Below are positions 1 to 7,374 of a stretch of DNA of 12,823 bases, in pieces. A program made the position numbers and the translations under genes. This DNA comes from Sinorhizobium sp. (lineage in GTDB: Bacteria > Pseudomonadota > Alphaproteobacteria > Rhizobiales > Rhizobiaceae). A model generated the notes under the pieces. It did not search any database. It saw only the letters and a program-made list of their open reading frames with translations, and was not told where the DNA came from. The stretch is taken from contig JAPSJG010000046.1 in assembly GCA_031178305.1 (NCBI GenBank), forward strand, positions 1 through 12,823. The letters run 5' to 3'. Position 1 is the first letter of the stretch. Every line of letters begins with the position of its first letter.

Positions 1-41
1 TCAGCCACCAGCGTCTCGGCTCGGTTCATGAATTTCTTCAT
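1..41 (-). CDS. dhaK: Probable DhaK, dihydroxyacetone kinase substrate-binding subunit (5' end only; runs off the left edge)
   Basis: Only the first 13 codons are present, reading MKKFMNRAETLVA. The ATG lies at 41, behind a strong GGAGGGG Shine-Dalgarno about five bases upstream. This opening matches the usual start of PTS-type DhaK proteins, which begin MKK(F/L)(I/M)N followed by a helix that leads to the SGGGSGHEP loop, but that loop is outside the window. The context fits: DhaL, DhaM, HPr and EI lie upstream on the same strand, and the PTS-type kinase needs a DhaK partner that is not otherwise present as a separate gene. The spacer of 143 bases from the HTH-like gene (42-184) is the longest inside the operon; I see no convincing promoter or terminator in it. 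The identification rests on a short N-terminus plus context, so it is tentative. Confidence 0.55.
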   Translation of the reverse strand, partial: MKKFMNRAETLVA

Positions 42-184
42 CGTGCCCCTCCCACGACGCCGTGCCCTCCTGCCCCGCGTAAAATCGCCGCAACGCTCCA
101 ATCTCGCCACGGGGTGCCCTCGATCGGGACTCGAACTTAGAGGTCTCGCCGGGGGCAGGACGTACTGAAACACATCGCGACCCT

Positions 185-595
185 CTAATCCATCGTTCCG
201 ACCAGTTTCGCCATGTTCCGGACGAGTTCCTCGATCGCTTCGTCGAACAGGCGATTCTTCCTTTCGTCCCCAAGATCGGGAACGATCAGCGAGAGCTGGC
301 GCAGCTTCTCCGCGCTTCCGAAATCCGGCAGCTTGCCGGGGTGCGCGGACTGATAGGCATGAAGGAAGCGCTCCTGCTCGCCCGGGCTGAAGTGGCAGAC
401 ACGGAAGATCGTCGCGAGATGACGCGCCGGCAGCGGGGTGGAATAGGCTGGGCTTGTCACCTGCGTCACAAAGCTGCGATGCTTGCCGAGTGCTGCGGCG
501 AGCCGCTGGCGGGTTCCCGACGGCCGATTGTCGATGATTTGCGCCAGGATCGTCTTGTAGGTGATGATCGCGTCTTCAACTGTGTCGCGCGACAT
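185..595 (-). CDS. 136-residue HTH-like protein of unknown function, between Enzyme I and DhaK
   Basis: This small soluble protein has no signal peptide or membrane segment. Residues about 27-50 (TRQRLAAALGKHRSFVTQV) have the spacing of a Cro/XRE-type helix-turn-helix: a short helix with A-A-A-L-G, a turn, then a helix around S-F-V-T-Q. Two more amphipathic helices follow, including SPGEQERFLHAYQ. The C-terminal 45 residues look helical and charged. The ATG at 595 abuts the TGA of the Enzyme I gene (596-598), with GGAG about nine bases upstream inside the EI end, so translation is probably coupled to EI. A gene of this kind inside a Dha/PTS operon suggests a regulator or adaptor for the pathway, but nothing in the sequence proves DNA binding. 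A non-regulatory role with a fortuitous HTH-like fold remains possible. I do not recognise a named family. Confidence 0.8.
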   Translation of the reverse strand: MSRDTVEDAIITYKTILAQIIDNRPSGTRQRLAAALGKHRSFVTQVTSPAYSTPLPARHLATIFRVCHFSPGEQERFLHAYQSAHPGKLPDFGSAEKLRQLSLIVPDLGDERKNRLFDEAIEELVRNMAKLVGTMD

Positions 596-2197
596 TCATT
601 TCATCTCCGCCGCGGCCCGGCCGTCCGAGTACATGCCGCCGATTGTGGATCTTATGTCCGCCAAGCGATTGGGCGCCACCGAGAAGTGGCGAAGGCCCGC
701 AGTCATGAGCGCCGGTATATGCCGGGCGTCGGAGGCCATCTCGCCGCAGATCCCGATCGGTTTTTTCATCGTCTCGGCAAGCGCCACGCCCTGCGCGATT
801 ACCCTGCAGACCGCCGGGGTGGCGGCGCCGTAAAGCGCGGCGACTCTTTGGTCGTCCCTTGCGGCCGCCGCAAGATATTGCGCAAGATCGTTTGTCCCGA
901 AGGAAAAGAAGTCCGACCGTGAAAAACGATCGAGCATCAGCGCCGCCGCCGGGACCTCCACCATCATGCCGATTTCCGGGATGCGCGTTTGCACCCCCTT
1001 CCTTCCAAGCGCGGTCGACTCTTCTTCGAAGATCACCCGCATCGCATCGAGTTCCTCCGGCACCGTAATCATTGGCAGGAGGACGCCGAGATTGCCGTGC
1101 GCCGCTGCCCGCAACAGGGCGCGCGCCTGCAGACGGGCTATTTCCGGAAGCGCCAGAAGCAGCCGGATGCCTCGTCGTCCCAGGAACGCTTCGCTCTCCT
1201 TCGCCCCGACGCCCAACTCCATCTTGTCGCCGCCGAGATCCAACATGCGCACAATCACCGGCGCATCACCTGCCCAGTCCAGCGCCTGCCTATAGACGTC
1301 GTAATGTCTTTCCTGATCGAAGACATTGCCCAAAAACTCCGTCCGCATCAGGCCGATGCCCGCGACGGACGAGGGTTCGATGGATTTGAGCTCAGACGGA
1401 TCATTGACGATCGCCGACAGGCGGATCGCAATCCCGTCGACGGTCTCGATCACGCCGCCGGCTCGAGACGGAGCAATTGGCCTTGCCTCGGCTGATCTCG
1501 ACCGCACCTCGTGAATCTGCTGATCTTCAGGCGCGACAACCAAGCGGCCGCCAGTCGCATCGACGAGCAGGCGCGCACCGGCGGCGACTTCGAACCGCCC
1601 CGTCGCCACCAGCATAGGCACCGAACGGCTGCGGGCGAGCATTGCCACATGGCTGGAAACGCTGCCTTCGAAGAGGACGATGCCACCGCCGGCGGTCCAG
1701 TCATGCTGAAGGAAGAGGCTCGGCTCAAGATCCTTGCCGACGAAAACCGAACCCGGGGCGAAATCCTCCAGAGGGCGGCCGGTCAGCACGCTGAGGACGC
1801 GATTGCGGATGTCGACGATGTCGACCGCGCGGGCGCGGAGTTGCTCGTCGGGCGCATCCTCGATACCGGCAATATAGTCGTTGAGCGCCCCGAACCAGGC
1901 GAGTGCGGCGCCATCGCCGGCGACGATCCGGTCCTCGGCCATTTCGACGAGAGCCGGATCGAGCAGCATCTCGATCTGGAAATCGAGAATGCCGGCGCTC
2001 TCCTCGTCCGAGCGATCCGCGAGAGCCTCGAGCTCCGCGTGGGCGGTGACGACGGCCTGCCATAGCTTGTCGCCCTCCGCGGCCACCGTGTCGCCGAGCA
2101 CAAGCGCCTCCGCCGTAACATCGGCGGCGAGGTGGACGGGCCCGACCGCCACACCAGGAGAGGCGGAGACCCCCGTGATTTCAAACGCTTCGGCCAT
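596..2197 (-). CDS. ptsI: Enzyme I of a PEP-dependent phosphotransferase system (PEP-protein phosphotransferase)
   Basis: Enzyme I takes phosphate from PEP onto a histidine and passes it to HPr; it acts in the cytoplasm. With the ATG at 2197 the protein has 533 residues, slightly shorter than the usual 570-575, and lacks the N-terminal GAF domain of the nitrogen-type EI (PtsP). The key motifs are all present: the phospho-histidine in SSHVAMLARS (H183), GLMRTEFLGN with the PEP-binding arginine (R285), LGGDK near 322-325, FLGRRGIR near 339-345, FFSFGTNDLAQY near 430-441, and the catalytic cysteine in GICGEM (C484). The start at 2197 has a purine-rich GAAGAAAAGAAG just upstream; an in-frame ATG at 2212 is possible. 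The gene overlaps the HPr gene by 17 bases and abuts the next gene. Its position next to DhaM and HPr suggests that it feeds the dihydroxyacetone kinase rather than a sugar permease. Confidence 0.95.
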   Translation of the reverse strand: MAEAFEITGVSASPGVAVGPVHLAADVTAEALVLGDTVAAEGDKLWQAVVTAHAELEALADRSDEESAGILDFQIEMLLDPALVEMAEDRIVAGDGAALAWFGALNDYIAGIEDAPDEQLRARAVDIVDIRNRVLSVLTGRPLEDFAPGSVFVGKDLEPSLFLQHDWTAGGGIVLFEGSVSSHVAMLARSRSVPMLVATGRFEVAAGARLLVDATGGRLVVAPEDQQIHEVRSRSAEARPIAPSRAGGVIETVDGIAIRLSAIVNDPSELKSIEPSSVAGIGLMRTEFLGNVFDQERHYDVYRQALDWAGDAPVIVRMLDLGGDKMELGVGAKESEAFLGRRGIRLLLALPEIARLQARALLRAAAHGNLGVLLPMITVPEELDAMRVIFEEESTALGRKGVQTRIPEIGMMVEVPAAALMLDRFSRSDFFSFGTNDLAQYLAAAARDDQRVAALYGAATPAVCRVIAQGVALAETMKKPIGICGEMASDARHIPALMTAGLRHFSVAPNRLADIRSTIGGMYSDGRAAAEMK

Positions 2198-2528
2198 GCT
2201 TCTTTTCTTCATCGAAGTCGCGCTCGACGAGCGCCTTGAGGGCATGGATCGCTTCTGCCGCGCGTAAGCCTCGGGCTCGGATTTTCAAGATCGAGCCCCT
2301 TCGAATCCTCGCCCCCATGATCTTGACGATGCTCTTGCCGTTCAGCCAAACGTGGCTGTCGTTGACCTCAATCTCGATCACGCAGGGAAACGACTTCGCG
2401 AGTCTCGTGAAAGTGACCGACGGGCGGGCATGCAGTCCGAAGCCGTGCGTCACTTCGATCTCTGCCTGGCAGTAAACGTGCGCGTCGACTGCCTCCGTCG
2501 CTTTCCGTCGCGGCATCTTGTCCGTCAC
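2181..2528 (-). CDS. ptsH: HPr-family phosphocarrier protein
   Basis: HPr carries phosphate from Enzyme I to an EIIA domain, here presumably DhaM. The 115-residue protein has an N-terminal extension of about 18 residues before a standard HPr core. The active-site motif GLHARPS is intact (H33), and the regulatory-serine region NGKSIVKIM is also present (S66). I chose the GTG at 2528 because it forms a GTGA overlap with the DhaM stop and has GGAGGAA about eight bases upstream; the next ATG, at 2516, is a weaker alternative. In Escherichia coli, DhaM carries an HPr domain and part of an EI domain in one polypeptide; here HPr is a free protein. No HPr kinase gene lies in the window, so control through S66 is open. 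Confidence 0.95.
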   Translation of the reverse strand: MTDKMPRRKATEAVDAHVYCQAEIEVTHGFGLHARPSVTFTRLAKSFPCVIEIEVNDSHVWLNGKSIVKIMGARIRRGSILKIRARGLRAAEAIHALKALVERDFDEEKKHGRSV

Positions 2529-2923
2529 GGTGACAGTTCCTCCGCGGTCGCCACGACGCGGGCGAGAGCCGCTCCGCCCGATGCTTCGGCCGCGGCCATT
2601 ACCGCTCCCTCGACCAGTGGCGCATTGCATATGATCACCCTACCGGAGCGCGGCTCTCCAAGCATTTCTATCGCCATTTCGCTGTTCGTCTCCGCCCCGC
2701 CGAGATCGACGAAGACGGCGATCCCCGCATCCGACCAGGCCCGTTCGATCGCAGCCAATATGCCGGCGGCATGCGTGCCGAGCCCACCTTCCGCATTGCC
2801 GCCCGACCAGGCGAGCGGCACGCAGTCACCAACCATCTGACGAACCATGTCGGCCGTCCCTTGCGCGACAAGCGGCGAATGCGACACGATAACGATGCCG
2901 ACATTTGCAGATTTCGAGTTCAT
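2525..2923 (-). CDS. dhaM: DhaM, EIIA-type phosphotransfer subunit of PEP-dependent dihydroxyacetone kinase
   Basis: DhaM passes phosphate from HPr to the ADP bound in DhaL. The 132-residue product corresponds to the EIIA (mannose-type) domain alone. The N-terminal strand ends in VGIVIVSHS, with the phosphorylated histidine at H15. The rest follows the family: a GGN-rich segment, then VFVDLGGAETN and a C-terminal part containing NAPLVEGAVMAA. The ATG at 2923 overlaps the DhaL stop as ATGA; another in-frame ATG nine bases earlier (2932) sits closer to the GGAGGAG Shine-Dalgarno and may be used instead. E. coli DhaM goes on into HPr and EI-like domains, but this protein stops after EIIA and those functions are in the next two genes. 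The call as the phosphoryl donor of the Dha system is firm; the exact start is not. Confidence 0.93.
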   Translation of the reverse strand: MNSKSANVGIVIVSHSPLVAQGTADMVRQMVGDCVPLAWSGGNAEGGLGTHAAGILAAIERAWSDAGIAVFVDLGGAETNSEMAIEMLGEPRSGRVIICNAPLVEGAVMAAAEASGGAALARVVATAEELSP

Positions 2924-3543
2924 GCCGGACATTGCTCCTCCAGGAAACGACAGATCGCCGCCGTCAGCAGCGAACAACTCTTCGCGCCCGGATCGACATG
3001 TCCGACCGACCGGTCGCCCAGAAAGGCGGCGCGCCCGCGCATCGCCTTCATGCCTAAAGTCAGGCTCGCCGCCCGTTCCGCTTGCCGGGAGATGCCTGCC
3101 AATCCCGCGCGCCTTACCACTTCGGCATGCACTGGGTAAAGCACGTCGAGCAGCGTCTTGTCGCCGGGGCTTGCCCGCCCGCGACGGGCGACGGCATCGA
3201 TCGCATGCTCAAGCGCGCGTGCAAAGTCGATCTGTCCGTTCGCGCCGGCCAACTGACGGCCGATCTCGATCAGCAGCGTCCCATAGAGCGGACCGGCCGC
3301 GCCGCCGACGCTCATGACGAGCGTGAGACCGGTCTCCTCCAGTGCTTTCGGCAAGGGAAGCTGCACGAGCCGGTTGCGCTCGGCATAGACCGCCTCCAAG
3401 CCGCGACGCATGTTGGTGCCGTGATCTCCGTCGCCGATCGCCCTGTCGAGTTCCGACAGATGATCGGCATTGGCGGCTATCGCCTCGCGACAAGCCTCGA
3501 TCAACCCGCCTATGAGCGCTGCGTGTGCCGACACCACGGACAC
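2920..3543 (-). CDS. dhaL: DhaL, ADP-binding subunit of PEP-dependent dihydroxyacetone kinase
   Basis: DhaL holds ADP as a permanent cofactor, is rephosphorylated by DhaM, and transfers phosphate to dihydroxyacetone bound on DhaK. The family's signature loop LDRAIGDGDHGTNM (residues about 32-45) supplies the Mg-binding aspartates D33, D38 and D40, and the histidine after GDGD is the form found in PTS-type DhaL. MSVGGAAGPLYG, GDKTLLD and GRAAFLGDRSVGHVDPGA are also conserved. I chose the GTG at 3543: GGGGAGGG lies about ten bases upstream and the resulting 207 residues match E. coli DhaL (about 210). An ATG at 3567 would add eight residues but has no Shine-Dalgarno. The gene ends in an ATGA overlap with dhaM and follows the DhaK-DhaL fusion after 58 bases. 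Confidence 0.93.
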   Translation of the reverse strand: MSVVSAHAALIGGLIEACREAIAANADHLSELDRAIGDGDHGTNMRRGLEAVYAERNRLVQLPLPKALEETGLTLVMSVGGAAGPLYGTLLIEIGRQLAGANGQIDFARALEHAIDAVARRGRASPGDKTLLDVLYPVHAEVVRRAGLAGISRQAERAASLTLGMKAMRGRAAFLGDRSVGHVDPGAKSCSLLTAAICRFLEEQCPA

Positions 3544-3601
3544 CTTCTTCCAACCCTCCCCGATCATACTCGCGACCGGTCGCCATCGTTAGAGCATGCG
3601 A

Positions 3602-5245
3602 TTAACGAAGCCCTGCTGCGACTTCGAAGACCGCGGCCACCGCCATGGCGCCCGGGTCCGGTACGCCGTCGAGATCCCGTTCGCCAACGTAAGAAGCGCG
3701 GCCGGCCTTCGCCTTCTTCATCGCCCGGGTCGCGTCGGCTCCGGCGCGCGCCGCGGAAGCCGCCGCGGCAAGACCGCCCGCCCTCAGCGCGCGCAGCGCC
3801 GGATCCAGAGCATCCACCATCGTGCGGTCGCCGACGGCCGCCCCACCGTAGAAGGTCATCCGTTCGAGTCCCGCCAAGAGCGCGCCCGCCATGTCTTTCG
3901 TGTCCGAATAGGCCTTAGCGGCGGCGGTGAATAAGATCGACAGAAGCACGCCGCTCGAGCCGCCCATGCTTGTGCTGAGAATGCTGCCGATCGACGAGAG
4001 CGTCGCGGCGATGTCCTTCAGCGGCAGCCTTTCGATCTGCGCCAGAACGCTGCGCGAACCAGTCGCCAAGGTCGAGCCGGTATCGCCATCACCGGCCCGG
4101 GCGTCGAGGTGGTTGAGCTCCGCCTCGAGCGAGATCAGATGATCACAGATCGCCGCGATCAGCCGATCGGCCGCCGGATCGTGACTGGCCGCCACGGACT
4201 GAGTGGCGGGCACGGCAGTCACCGGCAGAACGGAGACATCATGCCGCTCGACGGCGGGTATCCAGGCATGCGGGCCGACCGGCGATTTCAATGCTGCCTT
4301 ACGCTCGCCATCAAGCCGGATCAGGGAGAGCGAAAAGCCGTTCATGTTGAGCGCCGTCATCATCGGCGCCGGGCCTATCGTCAGCGTCACACGCGCGGCG
4401 AGTGACGATGAAAGAACCGTATGGGCAATCAATCCCATCTCGATCGGCGGCACGGCACCAAGATTGTTGATGAGAAGCGCATAGCCGCCATCCCCTGGCA
4501 AAGCTCTGGAAAGCCGCTCGGACATGGTGGCAACAATGGTGCGCGCCTCCTGCAGAGCGATCCGTTCTGCGCCAGGTTCGCCGTGGATGCCGAGCCCCAG
4601 TTCCCCCTCGTCCGCCTCAAGCCGCTCCGCGTGGGCCTGGCCGGGAATGGAGCAGGAGGAGAACGACACGCCGAGCGAAACGATGTCGCGCGCGGCCGAG
4701 CGGGCGGCAGCGGCAACGGTCTCGAGATCCGCATCCTGCTCGGCCAAGTGCCCCGCAATCTTGTGGACGAAGAGCGTTCCGGCGACGCCGCGCGGCTGGG
4801 CGATATCCGGAAGCGCGATGTCGTCGGCAACGATCACCATCTCGACACGAAAGCCTTCGACACGCGCCTTTTCCGCCGCGAGTCCGAAATTGAGGCGATC
4901 GCCGGTGTAATTCTTGACGATCAGCAGACAACCCTTCGGCCCGGTCACCGCGCGGATGGCGGTCAGCACCGCATCGACGCTCGGCGAGGCGAAGATCTCG
5001 CCGGAAACCGCCGCGGTCAACATGCCTTTCCCGACAAAGCCCGCATGTGACGGCTCATGGCCTGCGCCCCCACCTGAGACGACCGCGACCTTCGCCTTGT
5101 CCCAGCCGCCGCGCAGGACGACCTTGATGTCGGGATAGGTGTCGAGCCGCGCGAGGCTTCCCGCCGGCGCTGTCTGCAGCAGGCCGTCCAGCGCTTCGGT
5201 GACGATGTTTTCCTTGCGGTTGAAAAAGTGCTTCATCGTGTTCAT
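3602..5245 (-). CDS. Fused DhaK-DhaL kinase, ATP-dependent dihydroxyacetone/ketose kinase
   Basis: This single-chain kinase (547 residues) is expected to phosphorylate dihydroxyacetone or a related short ketose with ATP. The N-terminal DhaK domain spans about 5-335. It has VVSGGGAGHEPSHAGF (55-70), NYTGDRLNFG (112-121), and the substrate-binding histidine in GLGIHGEPG (H221), which in the family forms a covalent hemiaminal with the ketone. After a linker around 340-358, the DhaL domain runs to the end. It has LDARAGDGDTGSTL (380-393; D381, D386, D388), SMGGSSGVLL and GRASYVGERDLDGVPDPGA. The GDGDTG form is typical of ATP-using members, unlike GDGDHG in the separate DhaL next door. The start at 5245 is followed nine bases later by an alternative ATG (5236); the Shine-Dalgarno is weak. 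The gene lies 28 bases after the transporter ATPase. Erythrulose kinases share this architecture, so the substrate is not settled. Confidence 0.93.
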   Translation of the reverse strand: MNTMKHFFNRKENIVTEALDGLLQTAPAGSLARLDTYPDIKVVLRGGWDKAKVAVVSGGGAGHEPSHAGFVGKGMLTAAVSGEIFASPSVDAVLTAIRAVTGPKGCLLIVKNYTGDRLNFGLAAEKARVEGFRVEMVIVADDIALPDIAQPRGVAGTLFVHKIAGHLAEQDADLETVAAAARSAARDIVSLGVSFSSCSIPGQAHAERLEADEGELGLGIHGEPGAERIALQEARTIVATMSERLSRALPGDGGYALLINNLGAVPPIEMGLIAHTVLSSSLAARVTLTIGPAPMMTALNMNGFSLSLIRLDGERKAALKSPVGPHAWIPAVERHDVSVLPVTAVPATQSVAASHDPAADRLIAAICDHLISLEAELNHLDARAGDGDTGSTLATGSRSVLAQIERLPLKDIAATLSSIGSILSTSMGGSSGVLLSILFTAAAKAYSDTKDMAGALLAGLERMTFYGGAAVGDRTMVDALDPALRALRAGGLAAAASAARAGADATRAMKKAKAGRASYVGERDLDGVPDPGAMAVAAVFEVAAGLR

Positions 5246-5273
5246 CCAATTGCCTTGTCGATTGGCCGCCGCA

Positions 5274-6281
5274 TCAGCGCAGCCGCTCGCCGTCCGATCC
5301 GAAATAAAGGGGCTGTCTCAGCGTGAGATTGATGCGGTCGCCCGGTTGGATGGCGAGATAGGGATCGGCAAGCGTCACGAGCTTGTGCCCCTTAACCCGG
5401 ATGTGCAGGTGGTTCTGGTCTCCGAGGTGCTCGATCCAGTCCACCTCGGCATTGCCCTGAGCGCTGGTCGCGATCTCCAAATGTTCGGTCCGCGCGCCGA
5501 TCGTTAGCGCGCCGAAAGGCGCCGCGGCGCCGGGCAGGAGGTCTATGGGAAGCAGGTTTATGTGCGGCTGGCCGAGGCGCGCCGCGACATGCAGATTGGT
5601 TGGGTCAGCATAGATCTCCCGCGGCGTGCCGATCTGCACGAGACGCCCTTCGGACAGAATGCCGATGCGATCCGCCATCGTCATTGCCTCGACCTGGTCA
5701 TGGGTGACGTAGAGCAGCGTCGAGCCCAGCTCTTTCTGGATCCGCTTCAGTTCCAGCCGAAGCTCCGCCCTGAGCTTCGCGTCGAGCGAAGACAGCGGTT
5801 CGTCCATGAGATAGATCGCCGGGCGGCGCACCAGCGCGCGGCCGATCGCGACGCGCTGCATCTCGCCGCCGGAAAGCCGCGTGGCGCGGTTTTCGAGCTT
5901 GTGCTCGATCCGCACCATCCGTGCCACCTCGCGCACGCGCCGGTCGATCTCTGCGGCGCCGAGCCGCCGTGCCGGCGAGCGCAGCGGAAAGGCAAGATTG
6001 TCGTAGACGCTCAGATGCGGATAGAGCGAATATTGCTGGAAGACGAAGGCCACGTCCCGCTCGGCCGGCGACTGCCGGCCAACGTCGTGACCGGCGATCG
6101 CCACCCGCCCGCAATCCGGTCTTTCGAGGCCGGCGATCAGACGCAGGGTCGTCGTCTTGCCGGCACCCGTCGGCCCGAGGAGGACCACGAATTCCCCGTC
6201 CGTAATGGTCAGCGACAGATCGTCTACCGCGACCGTGTCGCCGAAAGTCTTGCTAATACCGTGAAGAACGACCTCAGCCAT
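5274..6281 (-). CDS. MalK-like ABC importer ATPase (second of two)
   Basis: This ATPase (335 residues) powers uptake together with its neighbour. It has a Walker A of GPTGAGKT (36-43), a Q-loop in FVFQQYSLYP, a canonical signature LSGGEMQR from residue 136, a Walker B ending in D160-E161, the D-loop SSLDAKL and the switch histidine in YVTHDQVE. A TOBE-type C-terminal region follows the catalytic domain, as in ATPases of sugar and glycerol importers. The ATG at 6281 has GGAGG seven bases upstream and overlaps the stop of the preceding ATPase by eight bases. An in-frame open reading frame extends further upstream, but it lies inside the first ATPase gene and has no such signal. Two unlike ATPases in one operon recall the GlpS/GlpT pair of the rhizobial glycerol importer; I infer a heterodimer. 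Confidence 0.94.
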   Translation of the reverse strand: MAEVVLHGISKTFGDTVAVDDLSLTITDGEFVVLLGPTGAGKTTTLRLIAGLERPDCGRVAIAGHDVGRQSPAERDVAFVFQQYSLYPHLSVYDNLAFPLRSPARRLGAAEIDRRVREVARMVRIEHKLENRATRLSGGEMQRVAIGRALVRRPAIYLMDEPLSSLDAKLRAELRLELKRIQKELGSTLLYVTHDQVEAMTMADRIGILSEGRLVQIGTPREIYADPTNLHVAARLGQPHINLLPIDLLPGAAAPFGALTIGARTEHLEIATSAQGNAEVDWIEHLGDQNHLHIRVKGHKLVTLADPYLAIQPGDRINLTLRQPLYFGSDGERLR

Positions 6282-7371
6282 GGCGCGCCTCCGCATAGAG
6301 GGAGGATGCGATCGCCCTGCCTGAGGCACAGTCGAAGACGGCGAGCCTATCCGGGTTGAATTCGAGCCCAACGGTCTCGCCGAGCCTAAAGCTGCGGTCG
6401 GCCGCAACGCGCGCCTTGACGATACCGGCGGCGGTCTCCACGGCGACAATCTGGTTGGTGCCCAGATACTCACTGCCATAGACGGCGCCGCGGATGGGGG
6501 ATCGATCGCTGAAGCGGATATGTTCCGGACGGACGCCGAGCGCCATTTCGCCTGGCAACACGTCCTCCCCCACCTCCGGCACGGCGACTTCGACAGCGTC
6601 GAGGAAGATCGATCTGGCCCCTCTCTTGAGCCCCGAATGGAAGCGCATGAAATTCATCGGCGGCGAACCGATGAAATCGGCGACATACATCGAGGCCGGA
6701 CGATTATAGATTTCCTGCGGCGTGCCGAACTGTTCGATCACGCCGTGGTTCATAACCGCGATCTTGTCGGCCATCGCCATGGCTTCGTGCTGGTCATGGG
6801 TCACGTAGACTGTTGTCGCATGGATGCGATTGTGGAGCTCGCGCAACTCATGCACCATGACCTCGCGGAACTCCGCATCGAGCGTGCCCAGCGGCTCGTC
6901 CATCAGGAAGCATTTGGGTCGCCTGATGATCGCGCGACCCAGCGCAACTCGCTGGCGGTCGCCGCCGGCGAGGCCCGAAACCGACCGGTCGAGGATGTGG
7001 TCGATCCTCAGGAGCTTCGCGGTCTCCACGACGCGGGCGCGTATTTCCGCCTTCGCCACGCCCTGCGACACGAGCGGGAAACCGATGTTCCGGCGGACAT
7101 TCATGTGCGGATAAAGCGCGAAGAGCTGGAAGACGAAGGCGATGTCGCGGGCGCTCGCCCGGTTGAAGGTGACGTCCTCGCCATCGAGATAAATCTTACC
7201 GCTGGTCGGCAACTCAAGCCCGGCGATCATCCTGAGCGTCGTCGTCTTGCCGCAGCCCGACGGCCCGAGCAGCGCCAGAAACTCGCCGTCCTCGACCGTG
7301 AAACTCGAATCCTCGACGGCGACAAAATCACCGAACTGCTTGCGGAGGTTTACGATCTTGATCTCGGACAT
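6274..7371 (-). CDS. MalK-like ABC importer ATPase (first of two), with divergent LAGGD signature
   Basis: The 365-residue protein has Walker A GPSGCGKT (36-43), a Q-loop FVFQLFALYP, Walker B CFLMDEP with D158 and E159, the D-loop GTLDAEF and the switch histidine H192 in YVTHDQHE. The signature that is normally LSGGQ reads LAGGD (134-138), so the serine that contacts the ATP gamma phosphate is alanine. A TOBE-like C-terminal region (about 240-350) contains LGVRPEHIRF. The ATG at 7371 follows the stop of the small membrane protein by three bases, with GGAG-poor but purine-containing upstream sequence; MSEIKIVNLRK is a typical family start. Together with the other ATPase it should couple to the two permeases. 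The serine change may be a normal trait of this glycerol-type subfamily, or it may make one of the two ATP sites weaker. Confidence 0.94.
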   Translation of the reverse strand: MSEIKIVNLRKQFGDFVAVEDSSFTVEDGEFLALLGPSGCGKTTTLRMIAGLELPTSGKIYLDGEDVTFNRASARDIAFVFQLFALYPHMNVRRNIGFPLVSQGVAKAEIRARVVETAKLLRIDHILDRSVSGLAGGDRQRVALGRAIIRRPKCFLMDEPLGTLDAEFREVMVHELRELHNRIHATTVYVTHDQHEAMAMADKIAVMNHGVIEQFGTPQEIYNRPASMYVADFIGSPPMNFMRFHSGLKRGARSIFLDAVEVAVPEVGEDVLPGEMALGVRPEHIRFSDRSPIRGAVYGSEYLGTNQIVAVETAAGIVKARVAADRSFRLGETVGLEFNPDRLAVFDCASGRAIASSLYAEARHG

Positions 7372-7374
7372 CGT

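Noticed and set aside
120..150. Minus-strand text resembling a tRNA T-arm (GTTCGAGTCC)
   Set aside because: The bases flanking the loop do not form a T-stem and no acceptor, D or anticodon arm is present in the spacer.
3572..3583. Perfect 12-base palindrome GCGACCGGTCGC in the gap before dhaL
   Set aside because: A few such palindromes are expected by chance in a GC-rich window of this length, and nothing around it supports an operator.
3082..3918. Long plus-strand open frame opposite the dhaL and kinase genes
   Set aside because: Shadow of GC-rich coding on the other strand: arginine/proline-rich, no domain, no ribosome site.
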